A DNA stretch of 64,000 nucleotides from Sipunculus nudus (Eukaryota; Annelida; Sipuncula; Golfingiida; Sipunculidae): NCBI GenBank assembly GCA_026874595.1, contig CM049315.1:61625389-61689388 (forward strand), in the 5' to 3' direction. Under the pieces are notes generated by a model. The model did no database searches. It had not been told where the DNA came from and saw only the letters and a program-made list of their open reading frames with translations. The translations under genes and the position numbers were made by a program. Each line of letters starts with the position of its first letter. Position 1 is the first letter of the stretch. Of the stretch, positions 22,444 to 34,204 are shown one piece after another.

Positions 22444-23638
22444 TTAAAGTTATTAGCATAAACATAAAATCAGTACCTTAAATTTTGCCCAACTTTGACC
22501 ATGGCACATTTTTTTCCTGTAAGTACCATTGATTTAATGTAAACATAAGTATTTAATTTGTTTAAATCTGAAATTTGAAAGCTTGAAAATGAGGCTAGTT
22601 AATGACTTTTTTCTTGAGGCTCTTTTGTAGTCATTTGCTTTGATTACAGATTACAGATACAGGGTCCCACTCCAAGTCACTGGAATTCAGCTATGCCAGG
22701 GTTTCTGATTTGTTACAGTCACTGGGGGAGATCCCCTGCCGTGACAGATGTACAGTTATTCTCATATCACCATCCCAATCCCCCCCCCCAAAAAAAAACC
22801 CAAAAACACCAAGTGTTATGCAGTAATTGTTATTGTTTTCACTGTATCTCCTTAATTGTAATGCTGTTTCCACTCCACTATACAAAATCTTCCCTTGAAA
22901 AAGTAATTCAAGGTGTAATCCTGAAGATCTCATGTTGTGTTAATGTAGCATTTTTTAAGAAATCATTTTTATTTTAAATGATTTTAACAAATATAATTAA
23001 ACCCATCAGTATGCTTAAATTTATTAAATATGAAGCATTTAAAGGATAAATAAAGACACAATTTAAAATTATGAAATCTAAATCAAGTATTATTTTAACA
23101 GATTTTTGCAGGTGTAAAAGATATATTTGTGGTAAAAAATAAATAAACATTTGTATGCATGATGTGGTGTTATCTAACAAGAATAAGATTTATGATGATG
23201 CAATTTAGAATTATGAATCAACATTTATATTCAAATATATATATTATATTGGAAATGTATAGAAATATAAACTTACAATAAAAAAATTGATGCGATAAAA
23301 AAATGAGGATCTAATACAAACATTTGTTCATTATTTTCCTGACTCAGCAGAATTTGAGATCAGGCTTTCTTTGCCCTGTATATATTTTGTTAATTAGTTA
23401 TATTTCAACTGTATACATTTCACAATAAAAAAATACATATATTAAATAATGTATATTATACAAAAAAATAGATTCAATGGAACAAATATGTAAACTACTG
23501 AAATGTCAACAGTTAATCAAAAAGCCAACTAATGATCATGGTAATAATACAGATCATTTGTTCACAAACTGCTCACATGCTTCAGTTTCAATATTAGGAA
23601 ACACATGGTCAGGTCAGGCCAGGCCTGTAGGCCTTGTT
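22444..23638 (+). mobile_element. Family I-L1 fragment truncated at a family III terminus
   Basis: It contains the L1 body, a C-rich run near 22782 and the endonuclease remnant 23477-23616 (KCQQLIKKPTNDHGNNTDHL). The latter stops inside the GNTWSG block, and AGGCCTGTAGGCCTTGTT (family III terminus) follows at 23621-23638. Confidence 0.65.
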
Positions 23639-23819
23639 AAATATTCAGTAATCAGGAATGAACTTTTTTTATTCTGAACTGTTGCACTTTTATTCTACAC
23701 TGTTAAATTAAGGTATTATACTGTATATATATACAGACAAGTTGTAAACACACACACACATACCACACACAAACACACCATCAAGTCCTTGCACCTGTGC
23801 ACTGGGAAATTATTGAATA

Positions 23820-25520
23820 AAATATTATGAAAAAAATATATCTTATTGAAAAAATGTGTAAACTGCTAAACTGTCAACACTTATCAAAAGCAAACCAATG
23901 AACATGGTAATAATGCAGGTTGTACATTCACAAACTGCTCACAGGCTTCAATTTCATTATAAGGAGACATATGGTTAGATCACAAAATATTATTTGCAAC
24001 AATATCTTCAATCATATCAACAATCCTTGGTCTATATTATCTGTTCCTCTCAGACTATATCTCCTTTTGTTATTACTTTAGATTTTTTTAGTGCACCTCT
24101 GAGCGTATTCTATGGTGCAGCGTTGTGCATTGTGCGTCATGTATCGTCTGTACGTTAACCATAGCTATCTCAAAAATGGCAGGAGTTAGCAACACCAAAT
24201 TTTTTGCAAATAATCAGTCATCTGAAAAACTCTATCAGATTTTGTTTATTTTTTTTTTAACTGCATCTTCTGAGATTTTATAGGGAAAAAGCTAAAAAAG
24301 CTTTAAAAATCTTCTTCTCCAAAACTGTCCATCCAAATTGTACAATATTTCACAGAAATGATCCCTTGAACAATCTTTCTCAAGTTTGTTTGAATGATTC
24401 CATTTCGGAGATTTTTGGCCAAGATACAGGAGGTTGAACTTAGTCATCTGTCCAAACAAGCATACTAAAATTAAAATCTCAGAAACAGCTAGAGCTATCA
24501 TCACAAAATTTTATGCCAATGTTTGTCACATGTCATATATGAAATTGAGGTATTGGTGCCGCCACCTACATTTAAAAAAAATTTTTTTTTAGACTCTTCT
24601 AGTTTATACAATGTTTTATGATGAAACTGTGAAGCTGATTGGTTTAAACTTTACAAGAACAATTCTATGGTAGGGTTCTGCCAGTTTTATAAGAATAGAT
24701 TGGGTAAATGCAGCTTTAAAAAAAGCATTGTAGCCAATTGAAAAAGGCTTTCCTTGTTTGAAAACAGATTTGACAACATGCTGAGTTTCAGCAGCCAAGT
24801 CAAGAGGTCACTCAGTAAAACCAGGTGGGGTCCAGACATCACCATGGCAACCTTCCTGGCTCTGTCTGGTGTCTAGACAATGTGTCTAGACATCTAGACA
24901 CAGTGTCTAGGTGCAGAATGCCCCAATTAAAACTATTGGATCTATATCTTTCAACTGTTTGAAAAAACTGGTTTGCTTTTTTAGTGAATCTGTGAGCTTA
25001 TGCAGTGGTGTGGCGTGGTCCGTCTTCCGTCGTCAGTTGTGTGTCATCTCAAAAAGGGCAGGAGCCTGCATTACCAATTTTTTTGCAAAAAATTTGTCAT
25101 CTGAAAAATTCTATCGGATTTTGCTTATTTCTTGGCTAACTGCATTTCCTTAGATTTTATAGGGAAGAATATAAGAAAAAACATTAAAAAATGTTCCTCT
25201 CCAAAACCATGCTGCCAAATTGTCCGTTCATTTGTCCCAGTAATCCTCCCTGGCAAAAAGAACATATCCAAAATATACTGACTGATACATCCTAGTTTTA
25301 AAATGTCCTAGTCTGAAACTTGCAGGTCCAAAATGTCCATTTTACTGAAATCATAATGACTAAGGTAGATATGCAGGACATAAGAGGATTAATATTTAAT
25401 TTAAAAAAATAAACTTCCATTCATGCTCCCAAACTTTGCACAGGTATCCATTAGGCCTGTAGGCATTGTTAACTTCACGATCAACTTCAACTGAGCACAG
25501 TGACCCATAGGTCCCTTGTT
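23820..25520 (+). mobile_element. Family I-L1 remnant hosting a family III insertion
   Basis: A frameshifted endonuclease remnant (23850-24060) leads to TTTAGATTTTTT. Family III sequence fills 24090-25470. The I-L1 3' end then resumes at 25471 with AACTTCACGATCAACTTC, ACTGAGC and GTGACCCATAGGTCCCTTGTT-like sequence to 25520. Confidence 0.7.
24090..25470 (+). mobile_element. Family III element (long plus short parts), 1.38 kb
   Basis: The 5' end is degenerate (AGTGCACCTCTGAGCG). It contains repeat F (24599-24982), a second 5'-like sequence AGTGAATCTGTGAGC at 24983 and the 3' segment TTTTAAAATGTCC..CATTAGGCCTGTAGGC to 25470. It is a clean insertion in I-L1. The second 5'-like sequence could mark a short family III copy nested in a long one. 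Confidence 0.65.
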
Positions 25521-25969
25521 TTGTAAGAGTTGTACATGTAGTGCATGAAATAAAAAGGCCCATTGTATGTAATATGATAAACTATAGCATGCTTTCATAC
25601 AGCAAAGATTTGGATGAATATTTATACAAATAAAGAAATTCTTTAACAAATACTGTTTAGTGTGCCATTTTCTCCTGGTCTACATTTGTGCCGTTTTTAC
25701 CTGTGACATTTATTCATACCATTTTTAACTGTGTCATTTTAAAGTGCACCCCTTGGTCCTACAAGCAGAACTCAAGTGACCTCAAGGAACATTTGATATG
25801 ACTTTCACCTCAGAAATATATTAATGGGGCCCAGTCTCTGACAGCTTATTGTGACCAGTGTTTGAATTATGCAAGCCATAAATTCTTGTTAAAATATTAC
25901 AAGGCATTCTCAGACTGGCCAATAGACCCCTTTCTGTTTGATGCTTGAAGAAGCTTGTTGTTTTTGTAG

Positions 25970-26017
25970 GCTTTTGGGGAAGCTCATGAAGAGAGTGCCC
26001 AGGAAGGACAGACACAG
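25970..26017 (+). CDS. UCHL3: UCHL3-like ubiquitin C-terminal hydrolase, crossover-loop exon
   Basis: This is a short 48-bp exon, phase 0 to phase 0, with acceptor TTTTTGTAG at 25961-25969 and donor GTATTT at 26018. It encodes AFGEAHEESAQEGQTQ. This aligns with the vertebrate UCHL3 loop that reads ..THETSAHEGQTE.., sharing the H, E, S-A and EGQT positions. In the UCH family this loop arches over the active site and restricts substrate size. The exon lies 9.3 kb after the previous one and 19.9 kb before the next. The alternative is chance similarity, but the order, phase and residue match with both flanking exons make that unlikely. Confidence 0.87.
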
Positions 26018-26304
26018 GTATTTATTTAATCACAGTGTTAGATTAGACACCAGATCAGTAACTAATGTATGCCAGGGCTCAACATTTATGGTTAACCGCT
26101 TGCCCGGGGTAAGTAAAAGTTCAAGAATTTGGTGGTAGGGCAACCAAAAGTGGGTTCCTACTTTCCCAACTCATGAACTGGGCAAATGGGTGCAACATCT
26201 TTACACAAAGGGCTGAATCTTGACTTATCAGTTACCCACTCTCTTTTTCAGAAGAAGTGAAGTCAAATTGTAAAACCTTGAAATTAAATAAGCTGCATGT
26301 TTTT

Positions 26305-29061
26305 AGCGAACCTGTGAGCTTATGCGATGGTGCGGCGTCGTGTGTAGTGCGTCGTACGTCGTGCGTCGTGCGTTGTCTGTACGTTAACCTTTGCTATCTC
26401 GAAAACGGCAGGAGCTAGCATCACCAAATTTTTGCAAACAATCTGTTATTCAAAAAACTATATTGGATTTTGTTTATTTTTTTTCTAACTGCATTTTCTT
26501 AGATTTAATAGGGAAAAAGCTAAAAAAGCTTTAAAAATCTTCTTCTCTGAAATTGCCCAGCCAAATTGTCTAATATTTTACAGAAATGATCCCTGGAACA
26601 ATCTTTCTCAAGTTTGTTTGAATGGTTCCAGTTCGGATATTTTTGGCCGAGTTACAGGAGGTTGAACTTTGTTTACTGTGCAAAAAAGCATATTAAAATT
26701 TATATCTCAAAAACTGCTGTAGCTTTCATCACCAAATTTTATGCCAATGTTGGTCACATAGGTCATATCTGAAATTGAGGTATTGGTGGCGCCACCTGCA
26801 TCGGCCTTTTTTGTACCGGGTCATCAGTGCCTGTATCACACTGAGGGCTACAAAAAACTTCCTCTCTGAAACCAAATGGCCAAAATGTTTAATATCGCAC
26901 AGAAATGATCCTAGGGTAGTGCTTTCTGAAGTTTGTTCAAATGGTCTCTTTTCAGTGACTTTTGGCTAAGTTATGGGAAGCTGAATATAGTCATATGGCA
27001 TAACAGCCCATTTTAGCTCAGTATATACAAAGATCTTCTTCTCAAAAACCACTGGGCCAAATTCTTAAATCTCACACATTAATTATCCTCAGATGTTGAT
27101 AATTCAAGTTTGTTCAAATTGTTTTGGTTCAGTGCTTTTTGGCTTATTTATGGGAAGCTGAACTTAGCCAATTTGCTGTATCTTCCTATACAAGTTATAA
27201 ACCTTCGAAACGTTTTTCAACTGATGCCACTGAAGCCAGTTTGTTAAATATTTTACAAGAATAATCCCTACAGTAATTCTTATAATAATTGTCATAAATG
27301 GTTCCACATGAATGATTTTTGGCTGAATTATGGAGATTGAATTGAGTCATTTTACCATACATGTTAGCTGTGTGATGCTGTTACATCAAGCCTAGCATCA
27401 GTTTATCAGCATCTATTACATCATGCCACTAGACATTTAGAATTCAGGTTATCTTTGGTTAATATTGACAAGAAAGTTTTTTTAAGCTTTTAAAAAATTT
27501 AGATTTATGATAAAAGTTATTTATCATACCAGACAATGTTACAATCATGGATATTCAGCTCTCTGTGGCTATATAGACTGTACATGGATTATAAATTTTT
27601 GGTATCCCTACTCAACTTAATTCAAGAATTTGCCATCAATTAGATATATCTGTATTTTAATTTTGCATTCAGTATGCATCCGTAATAATGTTACATATAT
27701 TCCTGATTTCTTTTTTTATAAAAGTCAGCTGAAAAGCATTTTGTATTGGGAAAATAAATTTCAAAGTTATTTCAAGTAGGGACCACTTTAATGTTCAGAT
27801 GGCAGCACTTGGTTTACCATTGGCAGATTGCCAGTGCCTTGATGTTGGCCATTAGCCAAGATGATGTCAGCGCTATAAATAGTTTTGGCACAGTGCCAGG
27901 ATTGGAAGAAGTGCAGCCAGGTATAGGTCAAGAGTTCAACCAGTGCAGTAGCTGCATTCTATTTATAGCTTTGGCAGACTGCTCACTGCATCATATTTGG
28001 CACCAAAGTTCAGCCTGAATCTATTTAAAGCTTTGGCAGACTGCCAGCTGTGTCAGATTATGCAACAGGTCAAGAGTTCACTCAGTGCAGGCAGGTACAG
28101 GTCAAAAGTTCACTCAGTTTAGCCAGGTGCAGGTCAAGAGTTCACTCAGTGCAGTAGCTTGAGGCAGCAATTTGTCACAGGTCACTCGGGGGTAACTGCC
28201 TTACTCACCTGAGCCTTGTCAGCCCAGTGCATCAAATTCTGGGGAAGTTTGATGTATTGGATTGATATTTAGACCTGCCTATGCATCTTTGATGGTATTC
28301 ACCTATTGGTGCCACCTACATTGACTTTCGCAGTGTGTACGCCTGCTTATTTCTACAGAGGAATTTGATACGTCAGCCTAAAATTGGGTATGTTTATACA
28401 TATCGGGTAGCCCTCATTTTTGGTTGACCTCTGACCTTTCTTCTCTGCCCAGCGTCCATTTGTGCGTCTGTTTCTACGCATAAACCCACATATCTCGGCA
28501 ACCGTTTGACCGATAAGGCTAAAGATTTTGCACAAATGTAGCCCTTGGAAAGCTTTATAACATACACTAAAAATGGTGGCGCCACCTGCAACCATTTTTG
28601 CACAGCGTCCATCTGTTCATCTGCCTTGGGATAAAATCACTCATATCTCAGCAGTGGTTTGACTTATTCACCTGCAATTTTGCAGGTTTATACATCCTGG
28701 ACAATTTTCTTGATTTTATGACAGGTGGCACCACCTGCATTCACGTTTACGCTGCAGACATCCATGCTAATATTCAACACACCTCACTCTTATTTCCCTT
28801 GCCACTTAATCCATGCCTCACTCCACCTGTGCCACTCTGATTTCTGCGGATACACATAGTCGCTTGTTGACTACCCATATTCTAGTTTTAAAATGTCCAA
28901 GTCTGAAACTTGCAGGTCTGAAACGTCCATTTTGCTGAAATCATAAAGACTAAGGTAGATATGCAGGACTTTAGAGGATCAATATTAAATTTTAAAAATT
29001 AAAACCTCCATTCATACCCCTAAACTTTGCACAGGTTCGCATTAGGCCTGTGGGCCTTGTT
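26305..29061 (+). mobile_element. Family III long element with embedded family II-D piece
   Basis: The 5' end AGCGAACCTGTGAGC is at 26305 and the inverted partner CACAGGTTCGC at 29030-29040, followed by AGGCCTGTGGGCCT and TGTT (29061). Core repeats carry GGTGGCGCCACC (26785). From about 28290 to 28887 a II-D segment (GACCTCTGACCTTTC, GGTGGCGCCACC at 28575, CTGCGGATACACATAG hairpin) precedes the terminal segment. The stretch 27370-28250 is less repetitive and has AGGTCAAGAGTTCA direct repeats near 28066-28145. Confidence 0.65.
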
Positions 29062-29147
29062 ATCTGTGCAAATGCTAAAGAGTAATATAATTAACAAACA
29101 AACATTTAATTATATATATTGCAAAATAATCATGTGAATCACATTTT

Positions 29148-29451
29148 AGCTCAGCTGACTCTAAGTCCTCAGAGTTATAGCGATGGTCCTTTGTCCCTCA
29201 TCCAACCATCCGGATGTGAACAGGACACGTTTTCAAACCTTGACCTACGAATCCAAAATTCAAAATACAGCTGAACCAAAGTTCTACCAAACCCAAAACT
29301 GAACATAATGCACTTTGTAAAAAATCAGGAACGATATTTACTCACTTAAAATGATAATTGTTGAAGCTAGAGACTTTTTCAGGGATATAACTGTATGTGA
29401 TCAAGATTCAATTACAGGTATACCAAAATTGATCTGAATTTTGTAATTTTT
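29148..29451 (+). mobile_element. Family I 5' fragment
   Basis: AGCTCAGCTGACT is at 29148-29160 with a diverged second arm. The body jumps to ATAATGCACTTTGTAAAAA and then ends at the next 5' end (29452). Confidence 0.7.
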
Positions 29452-29712
29452 AGCTCAGCTGACTACAAGTCATCTGAGCTATAGTCATGGTCCATTGTCT
29501 GTTGTCCGTCCGTCTAGCTGTCCGTCCATCCGGCCATCATGCCATCCGTCTGTCAGGATGCCCGTCAATAAGACTGGCAGTTTTTGACATCATTAGACCT
29601 ACGAATCTGAAATTCAGCATGCGGTTAGATGTCCCCAAAATCTCCTTCCATGCCGAAAATTGGGTCAATAGGACTTCTTTTTTGCGAGATATTAAGGAAA
29701 ACCTCAATTTTT

Positions 29713-32134
29713 AGCTCAACTGACTATAAGTCAACTCAGCTATAGTCCTGGTCCTTTGTCCGTCGGCTGTCCGTCCATCCGTCCGTCCATCTGTCCGTCC
29801 GTCCATCTGTCCGTCCATCTGTCCGTCCGTCCGTCCGTCTGTTAAACTAGCAAGTTTTGAAAGAGTAAGACCAAGGAATCCAAAATTCGGCATAATGTTA
29901 GATGTCCCCAAGATCTCCAACCCAAAAACTGGGTCTTTGCCAATTCATTCCTTTGAGAAATTAAGGAAAAACCTCAATTTTTTATTAAAAACCTATTTTT
30001 ACACTTCAGGACTGCCTACTATCAAAACAAATCATCTGTTTTTCCTCATACTTTTCATAAATATTCCTCTATATAGTTCTTATGTACATGCCAGAAATTA
30101 GGTCTGTATTATATAATTTTTTTTCTGTAACTGCTGTGGATTTAATTTTAACAGTATATTTTTGTTAGCATTTCATCTGTTAACACCAAAAATTTGAAAC
30201 CAGTTGATCAAAAACTGTAGAATTTATTCAAGTTTTCAAGCACCATGTCACATATTGTTTACATCAAGCTAGTGTTATGCAGTTTGCTAGAGCTCAGCTC
30301 CCTATCTTCAGCTCTCAGTTCCTAAACTTTGGCATACATTTAAATGTCTCCCAAAATCCCCTACCATGCCAAGAATTTGGTTACTAAGACTAAATTCCTT
30401 TTAGATATTAATGAAAAACTTCATTTTTCCATTAAAAATCCATTGTTGCACAAGACTGCCTAATATTAAAACCACTGATCTGACTTTGGTCATATGTTAT
30501 ATACATATTTTTCTATACATTCGCTATGCACATGCCAGAAATGATTCCAGTATTGAGTAATTGTTTTAAGTTATGGGCCCAAACATAATGCACTTTTTAA
30601 AAAATCAAGAAATATATTTACTCCCTTAACACGAGGATTGCTGAAGCTAGAGTTTTTTGTCAGGGATGTAAGATTATTTAATCAAGATTCAATTGAATAC
30701 CCAAAATTAGTTATGAATTTTTCAAATTTTATAAGTTATTAGTATAAATATAAAATTAGTACCTTAAATTTTGCCCAACTTTGACCATGGCACATTTGTT
30801 TCCTGTGAGCACTGTTGATATAATTTTCATGCACACATAAGGATTTAAGCTTTTTAGTTTAGAAAATTGAAAGAAATTTGCCAAAAAAATTGTAGCTTTT
30901 ATTAATGTTTTTATGAGACCATGTAAGACCCAGGCTCTCCCCAGCCCCTCTTTAGTCACCTGTATGTTGACCTTGTTGACCTTTCAGCAAATTATGCACG
31001 TTTCAGGCTAGGCATACACTGGGGCAGCCAGGCAGCTTATGGCCAGCCACAGTTGATCCAGGTGTTCAACCCAACTTTTCTAGTAGTTGTTTTGACCAAC
31101 AACATAACAGTAAACTATAAATTAATAAATTTTTATTGGTTTTTAATAAAAAATTAAAGAAAAATTAATAGAAAAGGAATTTGTTAGTTGATGAGTAACA
31201 GGAAATTAACTTACATTTACTGATGATGTAAGAATCTTGTATGGATTGATAGAATGTGAAGTATTCCAAATAACACCATGCAGTCACCTATGGTGTTTTT
31301 CAGTTCAATTTTAATGATAAAAAAAATAAATCATATTATTCATTACTAATCATTAGGGATCATATGAAGGAAATTAATGATAGACAAAGATGCATTTGAT
31401 AATTTTAATCTAGATTCCTACTGTGTCTAGTGTGTAGATGGATGTGAAAGTACTCCAAAGTGAATATATTAAATTATTTTTTTTTAATATAAATAAAAGC
31501 CATAAAACCAGGTACTTATAATCATTATATAAAATTGTGAATTTTGTATATTCTGGATTCTCAATTTCATGTTTTGGCTAAAACTTAATAAATATCAGAC
31601 ATGGTGCAAATACTTTGCAAATTTATTTGAATACGAATATGAATCATTATAAAATTTCTCGCATCAGAATGGTAATCCAGGTAAAAAATGAAAGTATTTG
31701 AATACCATTGCAAATACTTTCAAAATGTATTCATGAATGCATTCATGAATATATTCTATAATATTATTTTAATAATCATATCAGTTATATTTTATTTAAA
31801 AAAATCATGATTTTCTTATTATTTTTAATAAAAATTAAATTTGGCACAATATTTGTTATTAAATTTTAATAAATAGTTAAACTCTTATATTATATTATAA
31901 ATTATTTGGCCAAGTCAGAATCTGTGTGACAATAGCACTCCATTTGTCAATAAAATAAATGAAACCAATCCTCTTCCCTGTCTCCAAAGATACTATCAAA
32001 ATCATACCTAAGCTAAACACCAACAACTCATAATACAGCTTTTATATATTACCATACAAAACCAGCATGTGTTTCATTTCCAAGTCATTTATCATATATA
32101 ACAGCTGAGCGCCGTGACCCATGGGTCCCTTGTT
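29713..32134 (+). mobile_element. Family I-L2 element nested in I-L3, 2.4 kb
   Basis: It starts AGCTCAACTGACT (29713) with a long (TCCG/TCCA)n tract. It contains the L2 blocks, including the 24-bp palindrome at 31728-31751, and ends CAGCTGAGC (32102-32110), GACCCATGGGTC and CCTTGTT. The host sequence on each side rejoins at the L body motif CCTCAATTTTTTATTAAAAA. Confidence 0.8.
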
Positions 32135-33560
32135 TTTATTAAAAATCTATTTTCACACTTCAGGAGTGCCTAATATCTAAACCACTCATCTGATTTTCTT
32201 CATATTTACCATAAATATTCCTCTATATAGTTCCTTTGTACATGCCAGAAATTAAGTCAGTATTATTTAATACTGTAAAAAATCAGAAAAGATATTTGGT
32301 CACTTAAGACCAAAAGTGTTAAAGGTAGGGACTTTTTTCAGTAATATAATTTTAATTAATCAAAATTTAATTGTATACCAAAAATTAGATCAAAATCTGT
32401 TAAATTTTTTAAAATTTGGCAAAAATATAAAATTGGTACCTTAAATTTTGCCCAAGTTTGACCATGGCACATTTTTTTTCTTGTTATAAAATTTGATTTA
32501 CTTTTCACAGTCGGTATATATATATAGATTTAATCTGTTAAATTCTGAAATTTGAAAGTAAAAGCTTAAAAATTATTCTTGTTTTTTAAGTTTTTCTGAG
32601 GCTCTAATGTATTTACATTTTGATCCTCCAGACCAGCCATGTCTGGTCCTTACAGCCTTGTCTGGGTAAACATATAAGTGATGCAACACTGCTTTTACAA
32701 ATGTAGAATCACATAGGCAACCCTGCCCCCCCCCCCCCACCCAACCAGATATGTTGTATTACTTACATTCTTTAACCAATTGCTGTTTCTGATCCAATGT
32801 ATACAACTTTTCCAATCCTGAATCAAGTGTTATTTTCATATATATATATTATTTTGCAAATTTCAAAAATTTGTTTTAAGAATAAAAAATAAGTACATCT
32901 GTGTATATAATGAGCAGATTAACTATAAATGTTGAAGCAATTTAGAATTGTTAACTTAAATTTTCAATTATAATTGATATATACTAAATGTATAGTAAAA
33001 TTTATAAATTTTGTCTAAAATTTCCCTTAACAAAAAATTGATGTATTAAAAAATAGAGGATCTAATGCAAATATTCAGTCAGTATTTTTCTGTATTATGG
33101 GAATTAAAGAGATTTGCTTTGTTTTTATATCTCTCTGTCTGTTTTTAAATATTTAATAATTATGAATAAAACTTTTTTTACCTGTAAGCACTTTTGGATT
33201 GAATTTTGTATCCTGTATGTTTATGCAAAGGTGTTGTAAGTTTCCTCACTCCCTGCCACTGAGTATATGTTTTGGACAATATTCTTCTGGCAACGGCATA
33301 CAATTTATTACTGGTAAATAAAGAAAAAAATATTCAGAGGTACAAAGGTGTTTTTAACTCTGATCCCCCCCCCCCCCCCCTTCAGGTCAAACAGCTGAGT
33401 CCCCATGTAACCCTTCACCACCACACAACACCAGATTTTGAGTAATCTCTTTTTTATATTCACACTTAGACTCAGATTGTTTTCCTCTGTAGGTCACATG
33501 TCCCATCAGTAACTTCTCCTCTGAGTTTTAGTTTCTCAAGTTGACCTCAACCTGCCTATA

Positions 33561-33797
33561 GTGATCAATAGGGATTTCAATATTGACATTTCTAATAAAA
33601 TATGTAACACCAAATTGACACAATTATGTCAACTCTTTAAATGTCAACAACTAGTCAGAGAACTAACCAATGACCATGGAAATACCATAGATCTTATCTT
33701 TACTAACTATTTAAATGCTTCAGTTTCAACATTAGAAAACACATGGTCAGATCACAAGATATTATTAGCAACAACCCCCATAATTCAGTTCAGATAA
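33561..33797 (+). pseudogene. EEP-endonuclease remnant in I-L3
   Basis: The frame includes NRDFNIDIS, corresponding to the family GDFN motif, then KCQQLVRELTNDHGNTIDLI and FTNYLNASVSTLENTWSDHK. It keeps the SDH motif that the I-L1 copies have lost, and it reaches further upstream. The G of GDFN is replaced, and the N-terminal half is missing. Confidence 0.75.
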
Positions 33798-34204
33798 AAC
33801 ATGGCAACTTCTCATACCTTAATCTACCATTTCTTCTCAATAGATACTTTTTTAGACATTCTGTTTCCTCTCCAATTCAGCAACAACTGCTTCCAAAACA
33901 TATCAGTTTTCTACTTTTCCATAATTATTTTGATTTATTAAGTGTGTATTTTTTATACTTGCAAATCTCGACTTCCTTCCTCTACAATTTACAACATCTG
34001 ATCATTCCCAATGCAATATTTTAGACACATTCTTGTACATATTTGAAATACTGATACTTCTATATTACTATTCCGCTCAACCACATAATTAATACAAAAA
34101 GTTACATCTGTCAAAATGAAATCTTACAGACCTACATACAACAATGGTGAAACAATTATATCTGTCACATTCAGCTAAGCGCCATGACCCATGAGTCCCT
34201 TGTT

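Larger units (their letters stand above)
29452..34204 (+). mobile_element. Family I-L3 element interrupted by I-L2
   Basis: The 5' hairpin at 29452 and the first 260 bp end at CCTCAATTTTT. The body resumes at about 32135 with TTTTTATTAAAAATCT. The 3' end is CAGCTAAGC (34172-34180), GACCCATGAGTC and CCTTGTT. It carries a better-preserved endonuclease remnant at 33561-33797. Confidence 0.75.

Noticed and set aside
14399-31751. 24-bp ATTCATGAATGCATTCATGAAT-type palindrome as a transposon end
   Set aside because: It lies about 390 bp inside the I-L2 3' end in every copy and is never at a junction, so it is an internal feature.
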